Shown here piece by piece: positions 10,632 through 20,305 of a stretch of 64,000 nt of DNA. The stretch spans positions 248,001 through 312,000 of the forward strand of contig OZ025819.1 of the NCBI GenBank assembly GCA_964019425.1, in the 5' to 3' direction. The notes beneath the pieces are model-generated. The model searched no databases. It saw only the letters and a list, made by a program, of their open reading frames with translations, and was not told the origin of the DNA. This stretch comes from Flectonema sp. DT1601 (lineage: Eukaryota; Euglenozoa; Diplonemea; Diplonemida; Diplonemidae). The position numbers and the translations under genes are program-made. Each line of letters starts with the position of its first letter. Position 1 is the stretch's first letter.

Positions 10632-12161
10632 ATGAGCGCAGCTCTTCTTACGCTTGCAAGTGCTTTCTCGGTTTGGCCACCTCCAAAGTCTGTGGCACTT
10701 GAGGGATCAGGTAAGTTGCATTTGGGAAATGCTTTCTCTTTTGAGAAGGCAACAAAGTCTGTTGGGTCTTCGAAGTTCGAAAGAGCAGGAAAGAGGTACG
10801 ATGACGCAGTTGTTAAGGTTTTGGGTTCCCTGAAAGGTAACGAAACAGCAAACTTCAACTTCAACATCGGAAAAGATGAAAGCGTTCACAGACGTACAAA
10901 GTACGACTACAACATAACTATCAACTCTGATTCTGTTTCTATCGGTGCGTCAACTATTTATGGAGGAATGTATGCACTTGAGACTATCTCACAGATGCTC
11001 TACGAAAACGATGGAGCTCTACCACACGGGACCATCATTGATGAGCCAGCTTACTCTAGACGTGGTTTGATGGTTGACTCTGGAAGGAGATTCTTCCCAA
11101 TGCCTACTATTGAAAACCTCCTTGATACTATGGCTGGTGTTAAGATGAATTTGTTGCACCTTCACGCGAGTGACCAATGTCGTTGGGGTGTAGAGTCCAA
11201 GGTGTTCCCCAACCTAACAAACGCACTTACTGGTGAGTTAGGAGGGTTCTACACTCAGGAAGACATCAAATCGATGATCTCATATGCAGGTGATCGTGGT
11301 ATCAGAGTTGTTCCAGAATTTGATGTTCCCGGACACAGCAGAGGTATGATTCCAATCATCGGAGAAGGTCTTCAGTTCTGTACTGAGGGCAGTACTCAAA
11401 CTCAGTTATTCGGAGATCCACAGAACAAGACTCTTAACATCATCAAGAAACTCTTCACTGAAATGAGTGCTTTGTTTACTGATAATGAGTTTAACATTGG
11501 AGCTGATGAAACCTCAGCAAAGGGTGTTTGTACAGTTCAATCGACTTTTGCTTTGGAGCGTCAGGTTCTAAACTTCGTCGCAACTGAACTGAAGAAGACT
11601 CCAGTTGGTTGGGAGGAACTCTTGTTCGATGCTGGTGCAGCCACCAAAAACACTATTGTTGATGCTTGGACTCGTCATACTCCTGGACAGATTACTGCCA
11701 CTGGTCGTCGTGCTATTGACTCAACCGAATCTCACTTTTACTTTACTGGGCCGGCACCAGGTGGACCAGCTGGATGGTCAAGGTGCTGGTACAACATCTC
11801 AGAGACTATTCCAGCCGGTCAGAGTAACTTGTTGCTTGGAGGAGAGATCTCTATGTGGACAGACACCTATTGTTACATTAACCAATGTACTTCAGGTAGT
11901 CCACAGAAAGCTGCTAAGTTGTTCCCTCCATCGTCTGATGCTGCTTTTGAGGAATCGATTGGAGGAATGATTTGGCCGCGTGGATTTGTTGCTGCTGCAG
12001 CGTTCTGGAACTACAACAGCTCAGCTGACCCAACTTCTAAGGAATTCACAGACAACATCTGGTCCCTCACTAGTCAGCTTGCTGCTCGTGGATCAAAGGT
12101 TTGCCCAGTCAACTGCAGCTGTGACCAGTTGAGTGCTTGTGGTAAGCCTTATCTCAACTGA
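10632..12161 (+). CDS. Secreted beta-N-acetylhexosaminidase, GH20, tandem copy 3
   Basis: 509 aa with the same signal-like N-terminus and all the GH20 motifs named for copy 1. It starts 3,081 bp after copy 2. It is the most divergent of the three: STQTQ for STQNQ (residue 257), ATKNTIV for ATNNTII, FTGPAPGG for FTQSAPGG and SPQKAAK for SPQKGSK. All changes again fall between residues about 257 and 429. The upstream 150-200 bp matches copy 1 more fully than copy 2, so the ancestral unit probably included the whole leader region. Intact reading frame; presumably expressed. Confidence 0.95.
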   Translation: MSAALLTLASAFSVWPPPKSVALEGSGKLHLGNAFSFEKATKSVGSSKFERAGKRYDDAVVKVLGSLKGNETANFNFNIGKDESVHRRTKYDYNITINSDSVSIGASTIYGGMYALETISQMLYENDGALPHGTIIDEPAYSRRGLMVDSGRRFFPMPTIENLLDTMAGVKMNLLHLHASDQCRWGVESKVFPNLTNALTGELGGFYTQEDIKSMISYAGDRGIRVVPEFDVPGHSRGMIPIIGEGLQFCTEGSTQTQLFGDPQNKTLNIIKKLFTEMSALFTDNEFNIGADETSAKGVCTVQSTFALERQVLNFVATELKKTPVGWEELLFDAGAATKNTIVDAWTRHTPGQITATGRRAIDSTESHFYFTGPAPGGPAGWSRCWYNISETIPAGQSNLLLGGEISMWTDTYCYINQCTSGSPQKAAKLFPPSSDAAFEESIGGMIWPRGFVAAAAFWNYNSSADPTSKEFTDNIWSLTSQLAARGSKVCPVNCSCDQLSACGKPYLN

Positions 12162-13194
12162 GCTGTTTGAAGTGAAATATAATATTATCTATCTGTCTCC
12201 CTCTCTTTTTTTTTCTTGTCTTTATTTCCGCTGTTCACTCTTTGATTAAGGAGTACTGAACTGATGAAGTTCGTATTTTATTTTATTTCATTATTTCCTT
12301 TTTTGAGCTTGTGTTTCATTCAAAAATGTTATTGAATGTTGCTGGATGAGAGAACAGAAGATGTTCTTTTGATCTCCCTGCGACTGTGTCAGTTATTTTT
12401 TTCTGTTTTTTTTTTTTGAAAAGGGATAAAGAACTCTCTGTTTAGCTCCATGCAGCACATCTCATCATTGGTTTGTGAGTTTTAACAACGTATTAACCCC
12501 CCCCTCTTATTCTCATTTATTTTTTGATATTCTCTTTTACTGAAATTCTGAATCATAATAAGAATGAACGTTCGATTCTTTTTATGTTTTATTCAACATT
12601 TCTGCTCGTTTATCTTTTGCTTGATGTTTCCACTCAATAAAAACTGTTGTTTTAGAGTAGTATATCTCCGTATCTTTTCGCGCGTGTCAACTAGTTTTTG
12701 TTAAAGTAACGATGACAACAGTAACCAATTCTAAGGCTTTTTGGAATCAAGCTTGTTGATGAATAGAATGCTTCCTTCAGATATCTTGTCCATTGTCGCG
12801 TGTTTCAGTAGCGCTTTCTTCTATTTGAGGGTATCCGAAAAGATGAAAGAACGAAAAAAAAAGGAACTCTGAAATATTAACCCTACAAGAATATTCTTTT
12901 TGACACCTTCAAAAAATAATCAGTAAACTTCCCTTTTTACTTTTTTTACTCCCACTTTTGTTTTGTTTGTGCACATCCAGGTACAAAATCCTAAAAAAGG
13001 ACTAGGTTAGTAACGCTGCTACAGTTTTCTTTTTACCGAACAAGGGGTTTGTAGGAACAAAAAAATAATAACAATCTTCACTGCAGTAAAACCATAACAT
13101 GATGGGGTGGTAATTATAAGAATCTGTTATAAACAGAAATGATTACAATAGCAGCGAATTTTTATGTCTTCACAGGTAAACACAATACCCAAAA
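12162..13194. other. 3' flank of hexosaminidase copy 3 and spacer before ALDH
   Basis: No gene. Homology to the other hexosaminidase 3' flanks continues in patches to about 12930 (TATCCGAAAAGATGAAAG region), marking the right edge of the duplicated unit. A polyadenylation-like CAATAAAAAC lies near 12635. The ALDH leader begins after ATGTCTTCACAG (last G at 13175). Confidence 0.55.
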
Positions 13195-14784
13195 ATGACT
13201 ACCCGCGCCACCATTTCCGGAATCACGAAGGCCTACAGCAAAGTTGGTCTTCAGCTGGCTGGTAGCCAAGCTCTTCCAAAAACCGTAGAGACTGGTCTAT
13301 TTATAAACAATGAGTTTGTAAAGTCTCAGAATGGTAAGAGTTTCGTGACCACAGATCCAGCTACAACAGAAGTTATTTGTGAAGTCCAAGAGGCTGGTGA
13401 AGCTGATGTCAACAGTGCAGTAGAAGCAGCTACTCATGCTTTCACAAAAGGTGAATGGTCAACAACTGGAGGTGCTAAGAGATCTTTGTACTTAAACAGA
13501 ATCGCTGATCTGATTGAACTTCACAAGGACGAACTCGCAGCACTTGAGTGTCTTGACAATGGTAAAGTTCTTGGAGAGTGTGCTGCTGCTGATATCCCGC
13601 TCGTTATTGCTTGTTTCAGATACTATGCTGGATGGGCAGACAAGTGCCTCACTGGTACCACAACCGAAATCTCTGGACCCGGAACTGGCTGGGGTGGCAA
13701 TCACACTCACTTTAGTTACACAAAACACGAACCTGTTGGAGTTGTTGGTCAAATAATTCCGTGGAACTTTCCCCTTCTTATGGCTGCTTGGAAATTGGGA
13801 CCAGCCCTCGCCACAGGTTGCTCAGTAGTTTTAAAGACTGCTGAACAAACTCCTCTCAGTGCTCTCCGACTTGCAGAGCTAATCAGAGAAGCAGGAGTTC
13901 CAGCTGGAGCTGTTAATATTCTTTCAGGATGGGGTGATAAAACTACTTATGGTTCAACTGGTCCAGGAACTGCTATGTCACGTCACCCTGATTTGAATAA
14001 AATTGCTTTCACTGGATCAACTGAAGTAGGTAAGCGTATTATGAAAGATGCTGCAGAGACTAACCTCAAGAGAGTTACCCTCGAATTAGGAGGTAAGTCC
14101 CCGAACATTATCTTTGAAGATGCCGACATCGATTCTGCTATTGCTGGTGCTCACGTAGGATTGTTCCTCAACCAGGGACAGTGTTGCTGTGCAGGGTCAA
14201 GATTGTTTGTCCAAGAATCTATCTACGCTGAATTTCTTGAGAAGACAAAGAAGGCTGCCAGAGACCGTGCTGTCGGAGGAGCCTTCACCCCAGGCGCTGC
14301 TCAAGGTCCACAGGTCTCAGAGGAACAACTTGATAAAGTTAACTCTCTCATTGAGAGTGGTAAGAAACAAGGTGCAAAGTGCATCATCGGAGGAGAACCA
14401 GCTAACATGGGACCAGGTTACTTCGTACAGCCAACAGTGTTTTCTGATGTTGACGAGTCGATGGATATTTGGAATCAGGAAATATTTGGACCTGTTATGT
14501 CTGTTAGACCATTTAAATCTATGGACGATGTTATTGAAATGGCAAACGATACCGAATACGGTCTGGCTGCAGGAGTTTGGACTAGAGACACTAATAAGAT
14601 CCAACACGTAGTAAACAATGTAAGAGCTGGTTCCATTTGGGTAAATTCGTATGACGTATTTGACGCCAACGCGCCATTTGGTGGATTCAAGCAATCTGGC
14701 ATTGGCAGGGAACTCGGAGAGTATGCCCTCCGTAATTACACTGAAATCAAGCAAGTCACCCAGGCGCTTAATAAAACTTGGTAG
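13195..14784 (+). CDS. NAD-dependent aldehyde dehydrogenase, ALDH1/2 type
   Basis: 529 aa, intronless. It oxidises aldehydes to carboxylic acids with NAD+. Seen in order: GLFINNEFV, GQIIPWNFPLLM (cofactor-binding region), FTGSTEVGKRI (Rossmann turn), LELGGKSP with the general base E297, GQCCCAGSR with the catalytic cysteine C331 in the middle of three cysteines (as in mammalian ALDH2), EIFGPVMSV, and a C-terminal FGGFKQSGIGRELGEYAL. The N-terminal 25 residues contain Arg, Lys, Thr and Ser with no acidic residues, compatible with a mitochondrial presequence. Length fits the family with a targeting extension. The pyrimidine-rich acceptor ending at 13175 lies 19 nt upstream. Very secure call; the exact substrate is unknown. 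Confidence 0.96.
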   Translation: MTTRATISGITKAYSKVGLQLAGSQALPKTVETGLFINNEFVKSQNGKSFVTTDPATTEVICEVQEAGEADVNSAVEAATHAFTKGEWSTTGGAKRSLYLNRIADLIELHKDELAALECLDNGKVLGECAAADIPLVIACFRYYAGWADKCLTGTTTEISGPGTGWGGNHTHFSYTKHEPVGVVGQIIPWNFPLLMAAWKLGPALATGCSVVLKTAEQTPLSALRLAELIREAGVPAGAVNILSGWGDKTTYGSTGPGTAMSRHPDLNKIAFTGSTEVGKRIMKDAAETNLKRVTLELGGKSPNIIFEDADIDSAIAGAHVGLFLNQGQCCCAGSRLFVQESIYAEFLEKTKKAARDRAVGGAFTPGAAQGPQVSEEQLDKVNSLIESGKKQGAKCIIGGEPANMGPGYFVQPTVFSDVDESMDIWNQEIFGPVMSVRPFKSMDDVIEMANDTEYGLAAGVWTRDTNKIQHVVNNVRAGSIWVNSYDVFDANAPFGGFKQSGIGRELGEYALRNYTEIKQVTQALNKTW

Positions 14785-15676
14785 TTTTATGAAGACGATT
14801 TGAGGATGGTTTTTTTTTTTTTAAAAAAAAAATTGTTGTTTGTTTGTTTGATTCTTTGGGGGAAAAAAAAAAAAAAAAAAAAAGAATAATAAAAAATACT
14901 TCTTGACACACGTGAACGAATTTTCGTTAACCCCTCGAACGCGATTTATTCTTCTTTTTGATCCATATTGAAAAAGGAGTATTTTGTTTAAAAAAAAAAA
15001 AGGCGAGAGCGATTGGTGAATCACTTAAAGCCCACACAAATATTTCTCCAATCCCATCCCCTGATTTTCAACTAATTGTGTCCCTCTGCTGCTTTACGTA
15101 TATATACCTCGTCGTTGTGCATGAAAATTTTCTTTTTTTAATGCCGTAAATGAATAATATTTTTTGTTGCTCTCCTTTTGGGAGGGGAACACTTGTTGTG
15201 TGATTCCCTAAACATATTAAGAATAGAAAAAAAAAAAGAATGAAAAGAAAAATAAGCAGCCTTTTATATGATTTTTCTTATGAAAAGTATTCATCACTTG
15301 AATTCTTTAAAGAGTCTCGAACGAAAAAAAGAAAAAAAAAAAAGAAATTGTCCTACACAGCAGACGACTCGTTGATATCCGAATTGTGATTCCTTTTTTT
15401 TTAAAAAAAAAAAAAAAAAACTTTTCAAGATTTCATGTCTTTATTGTTTCCCTTTTCACACTCTCGATAACACCTCTGATGATATTAATTCTTATATTAG
15501 TTTGTAACATAAATTCACAATTCTGTTATTGTTTTACAGGTACCAAGGAATGAGTATATAAACAAGGTGTAGCGTATCCTGTCACGCACTTTTGATTAAA
15601 AAAAAAAAAAAAAAAAAGAAAATTTAATACTTCTTTTTTCAGGGGGGAAGGGGGCGTGTGAGTGTGTTGTGCAATC
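14785..15676. other. Spacer with homopolymer runs and two candidate leader acceptors
   Basis: I see no gene. There are T and A runs at about 14809-14830, 14863-14883, 15397-15420 and 15597-15617. Two pyrimidine-rich AG sites (GTTATTGTTTTACAG ending at 15540, and CTTCTTTTTTCAG ending at 15642) precede the next gene; the second is 34 nt from its ATG. Confidence 0.5.
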
Positions 15677-17258
15677 ATGGCGGTTAGTACCTCACCGGTA
15701 TTAGTAATACTGCTGCTGCTGCTTTGTAACAACCCAGTTTGTGGACGAGGACGGGGAAGTGGTAGAGGGAACAGCGATAGAGAAGTGTCTGCTGGGAGAG
15801 GTTCGGCGGATGCGACTTCGTCAGTGAAACCTCCAATCAGTCAGGGGACTCCTCCTCCAGAAAATAAGATTTCAAAACCGCTTGTTGATATTTCTGACTT
15901 GAAACCGATTGAATCAAAAGACTTAGACCTCTCTCAGCACACTACTCCTCCACCCAAACTTGCGGATGCTCCAAAGGAACAGGTGTGTTTTTTTTTTTTT
16001 TCATCGCAATGATATTTTTCCATCATAAAAAATAACAACAACACCAACAGGGAAAAGTCCTTCTAACTGGAGTCTTTGATCCCGAAGGAGACATAGCTGC
16101 CAATGGTGCTTCAATTCAGGTGTGTGTGTGATTACTAAGCATTCAATCAGGTTTACAAAGAAACCTAATAAAAATAACAGGATGCAAAACCTCAATGGGC
16201 TGTACAAGAAACATACGATGGGCTTAAATCTTTTATTCTCGGATTTGTAGAAGAGTTGATGATTACCGTTAAAGGAAGACTACCGTGTGAACCACTGAAA
16301 TACGTCTTATCTAATACTGTTTGGTTGGTAGCCTTTCAAGCAACTGGGCTAATTATAGACTTCGGTGCTGATGGAAAAGTTCTTCGCAGTATGAGTGCAG
16401 CGTATCCTTCCAGAGATATTATTGGTGTTGGGGATCAACCAGATACCAAATTACCTCAAAATGTTAAAATATTTTCTACTAACAACATTCCTGCTGCCTC
16501 TTCCGCTGCGATTATTCACTTTTCATGTCAAGCGTTTACTTGTGCTAGCTCAGCCTTGCAAATTCTCAGTCCAATACTAAAACCTGGTAGTATCATAATA
16601 TTTAATAAGGTTGTTGGATATCCGAATTATATGTCTGGTCAGCTTCGTGTTTTCTATGAGCTGATGGAGGGGATTCCAGGACTTAGTTTCGAAATAATAG
16701 GAGGCAGGTTTATTAACAATATTGGATTATTTTGTCTTAGTCAGCGTCCTCGAACTGAAACCACTTGTCCTACTTCAGTTGCTATCAGATTAGTTGAATC
16801 TGTCGCTGGCCGAAAACGAGAACCAGGTGGTCATCTTCAACAAAAAACTATGCCGATTATTGCTCAGATGTGTCCTGGAAACCCATCACCTGATGAGGTG
16901 CATATTAAACGATCTGTTGAGCTAAATGCCTCAATTACTTCTGTCAAATCTTCGTTCCAATCTCAAGTCTCTAGTCTAGTCATTGATAGGCAACAAGTAT
17001 GTTGATTCTTTTTTTTTCTTTCTTTCTCTTTTTTTTGTGCATTTAAGCCAAAAAAAAAAAAAAATCAAACGAAATCAGCACGACAAAAATCAAGAAAAGT
17101 CACTCGCCACGGTCAGATTGTTAAATACGAGAGTAACAGAGTTGGAGGGAACTGTTCAAATGATGTTAACTGTCACTGTTGGGTTAGCAGCAGTCGTAGC
17201 CATCCTTATATATAGAATAGCGTGGACATATCAGAAGAGACAACAGTTTTTAAGATAA
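15677..17258 (+). CDS. Membrane-anchored methyltransferase-like protein, 4 exons
   Basis: Exons 15677-15982, 16051-16119, 16181-16996 and 17079-17258 join in phase 0 to 456 aa, with introns of 68, 61 and 82 nt. The ATG at 15677 is preferred because it starts a clear signal sequence (VLVILLLLLCNNPVCG). A low-complexity region rich in Gly/Arg/Ser and then Pro follows to about residue 100. Residues about 150-330 read like a degenerate Rossmann methyltransferase: LIIDFGADGKVLRSMSAAYP, then DIIGVGD, then ILSPILKPGSIIIFNKVVGYPNY. The C-terminus has a helical/coiled stretch (TRVTELEGTVQ) and one TM segment (VTVGLAAVVAILIYRIAW) with a short basic tail. Topology suggests a lumenal or extracellular enzyme domain anchored by its C-terminus. 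The glycine motif is weak, so activity is uncertain. Acceptors are A-rich (CACCAACAG, AAAATAACAG). Confidence 0.75.
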
Positions 17259-17608
17259 GTGATTACTATCAGGAAACTGTTCTCTCAATATATCTGAAGT
17301 AACATTTGTTGCTATTCATGAAGTTTTTAGATGAGATTTTCCGCGTTCGTACTTACACCGCAGATATCCTTGAAGAAGAAGAAGCCTTTGCCATCCATCG
17401 TGACCATGCTGTCTTAGAAAAAAAAAATATCTTACTTGGTTGGAATAAAAAAAAAAAAAAAAACAACCTTTTCTTCACAATCAGTTTTGACAACATATAT
17501 GATTTAGGTCAGGTCGAGTAATTAGAGTTTCTTTTTTTTAATAATAATTACAAGCTAATAATTGTAATATAGTCCAGTAATTAACAAGAGTAAAAAAAAA
17601 AAAAAAAA
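17259..17608. other. Spacer with a short open frame
   Basis: A weak frame at about 17318-17431 starts MKFLDEIFRVRTYTADILEE and runs into an A run. I cannot tell whether it is a small gene or 3'UTR. Immediately before the next ATG is an uninterrupted A run (17592-17608). Confidence 0.3.
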
Positions 17609-19501
17609 ATGCCCGCCTTAGTAAATGAATCACTGGCGGCTGCGGGTGCTGGTGCGGTTTTGGGAGCCGTGATTGCGAAGTGCCTCCACCGCAGTAAAGA
17701 AGAAGATGATGACGAAGCGTTTGTCGATGCCTTTGAAGAGGTTCAGGGATCGCATTCGTTGATGTCAAAAAAGGATGTCGTAGACTGTGTGATTGAAGAA
17801 GAAGAAGATAGAAAGAGATCAGCGCTATTATCAAAAACTCTCGACAGAGAGAAGAATCAAGATGGACCACCACCTGTAGATTTAGTAAAAGGAGTCATAA
17901 AGACTCATCCAAACGGTAGCCGAACCTTCCACAGAAAGGAACTTGGCATCGAATGGACAATGAAACGTTGCTGGGCTGGAACAGATGAATACAGTCAAAG
18001 CCAAGCTCATGGAGAATCGGTTTGGGTTGCCAGGTTTGTTGATCCAAACGAACCAACAGATGCGATGATGATGGTCCCACCAACTCAACTTGTTCTTATT
18101 GTTGAACTTGTTCATAATTTATCAATCGAAGAATACGCTGAACGTACTAAACGCACAACTCAACAACAACCGATGGACGGCAAAGTCGTCATCGACGTTG
18201 ACACTACTTGCAGTGTTGGACCATTTCAAAGAAAACTTGAATACTCTCAAGTATTCCAACATGTAGCAGGACTTCAGGCATTTAAATTAACAAACTACAT
18301 GACCATTAGTAATGATGTTGCGTACACTCTTCAACTTATGGCTCCAGAAGAAGACTTTCCAATGCACGTTGATGCCATTGAAGAAGCAGCCAGGAGTGTT
18401 AAGCTATTTGACCCAATATGGAAAAGAGGATATATCCTACACACGCATGCAGCTGCAGGAGGCGGAACGGTAACGGCAACAATTCCAACTGAGATGAATA
18501 TTGCTGGTAGTGATCCTCCAGAGGAGCTTTCAAGATGTTTTTCATTTGGTGGAGCTATTCTTGGTACCTACACACCTGATGAAGGTCCGATTGTTTCTGT
18601 TATGCGACCGAGTGAAGATGAAGATGCTAATTCATCTTTGCAATCAGTTTTATCACAACAGGGATACTCGGGAGACTCTGTGATTATATTCGAAGAAACA
18701 CCGACTTTTATTATGTTCGCAGTCGGCTGTGGAGTATCCGACATAGTCTTCTGCGCCACATCAAAACACAGTTCTGGATTTAAAGTATCTGCCTGGGCAA
18801 GAGTACCTTCACTGGGCTCACGGGGACTGAAAGCATATTCTACCTCAAAACTTCCATTGCCGCCACCTGCGGTGATGACAACAAAGGTGTTGGCTATGAA
18901 GTTTGCTGAAGATATTAAACTAGACGCAGAGAAGGTTGGGATTACTTATTATCATCCGAGTAACGGAATTAGATTCACAACAACGAAAGATGCCGAACTT
19001 ACTGAGAATTACTTTGGTGAAATGTGTCTGACCTACCGTGTAAATAAAACTGCTGTGTTCCCGGAACTTGAAATCGTTAAAGTTGAAAAGAAAGAATCTC
19101 TATCCAGTTGGGAAAAAGAACTCCGCAATGAAATGGCGCAAGTCGGAGGAGCATTGGCCGAATCTTCCGAAACGTGGGTTGGACGAGAACAAGTAAAGCA
19201 ATTCGTGTTTAAGTTTGTATTTTTATTTTTTATATATAAAACAGCATCCAATACTTTAATTCATTTTCAACAAAAAAAAAAAAAAAAAAAACAGCCTTGT
19301 TCACCCACCAGAGACTCTCGGAGGTCAAGCGCTACCAATCACTGTGTACATAACACTATTCAATACTGAACATGCAGCGTATATGTATGTTTTATATCAA
19401 TTTAGTGACGGTAAGCACCCTTTCATAATATATAAATACATACCAACACAGGCTTCGATGGAGGTGCATGGCACCTGACTTCGTATCGATGCAATCTATA
19501 A
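17609..19501 (+). CDS. Unrecognised 589-aa protein with two PsbP/DUF1795-like segments, 3 exons
   Basis: Exons 17609-19212, 19295-19410 and 19452-19501; introns of 82 and 41 nt. The donor GTTTGT at 19213 is chosen because it puts the next exon in the frame LVHPPETLGGQALPITVYIT, which continues the beta-strand pattern and ends GGAWHLTSYRCNL. Reading through instead gives poly-Lys and low complexity. The N-terminus has a Gly/Ala-rich hydrophobic stretch (LAAAGAGAVLGAVIAKCL), possibly a TM segment, then an acidic region. Two segments (about 95-275 and 430-589) share a loose pattern of short beta strands, with phrases such as LGIEWTMKR and NGIRFTTTKD. The function is not known to me. The 41-nt intron is very short but has GTAAGC and CAACACAG borders. 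Confidence 0.65.
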
Positions 19502-19628
19502 TGGATGACGTAAACAATACGATGAGATTCTCAAAATCAGAATAATAAGTTTTTTTTTTTTTTTCCCCGGTAGGGCTGCCCTGATGTGCTGTTTGCTCCC
19601 TACAGGAAGAACGGGAGGGGTACGAGAG

Positions 19629-19662
<34 letters not shown>

Positions 19663-19908
19663 ACAAAAATTTCAAAGCAATAACGGCAGTACTGTAACTT
19701 TATCGAACAGCTTTACAATTGAGAAAGAAATCATTTGATTACAGAAATGATGTTTTAGATGATTTTCTGTCTTAATATTGCCCATCGTGATTATCCGTTT
19801 CAACGATCTACTTGAGGGTGGTGAGTGTCTGAAGAAACAAGGATTTTAAGAAAATTTTTTCCTTCCCCCCCTCTCTTTTCTATATTGTTTTCACAGATAT
19901 ATAAATAA
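19502..19908. other. Spacer with long A and T runs
   Basis: No gene seen. An A run spans 19629-19660, and a T run lies at about 19551-19564. The pyrimidine-rich acceptor TATTGTTTTCACAG ends at 19896, 12 nt before the next ATG. Confidence 0.5.
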
Positions 19909-20165
19909 ATGGAGAACGCTAGTGACGCTCAAATTCGATATCTGCGAGAAAAAAATGTTCCGGAAATGCTCGAGGTATGCAGTCTTGTCATCTTCGTGTG
20001 AAAGATACTTCTCGAGAGGTTGTTGACTCCACAATACTACAGAAAGCACTTCACCAACTGGCGTATTCTCAACCAGAAGATTCACTCGAATTCTTCGCTC
20101 AGCATTTTGAAAATATCTCAGCTGCTAACGAAGTAGAAAAACAAAATGCGAAGGACGGTTCATAA
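19909..20165 (+). CDS. DPY30-like dimerisation protein, 2 exons
   Basis: Too short and split for simple ORF calling. Exon 19909-19974 encodes MENASDAQIRYLREKNVPEM plus LE. Exon 20043-20165 encodes KALHQLAYSQPEDSLEFFAQ and HFENISAANEVEKQNAKDGS. Both junctions are phase 0, with donor GTATGC and acceptor ACTACAG (68-nt intron). Joined, it gives RYLREKNVPEMLEKALHQLA then PEDSLEFFAQHFEN, matching the DPY30 pattern YLxxxVxPxLLxGLxxLxxxRPxxPxEFLAxYL. DPY30 motifs form a two-helix dimer that docks helices of partners such as ASH2L (histone H3K4 methylation), radial-spoke and AKAP-like proteins. At 62 aa it is essentially only the motif. The splice choice is supported by exact motif spacing. Confidence 0.75.
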
Positions 20166-20305
20166 TCGATGTACCAACAGCTCTTCTGAACTGTTTTAAT
20201 CCGTCAATACAATTTATGAGGTTCTTACCCCCACTTGGGTATAATAGGTAGGAATGGCTTGGGGGACTTATTGCAATTATATATGTTGTGGTGATTTCAT
20301 TTTAA

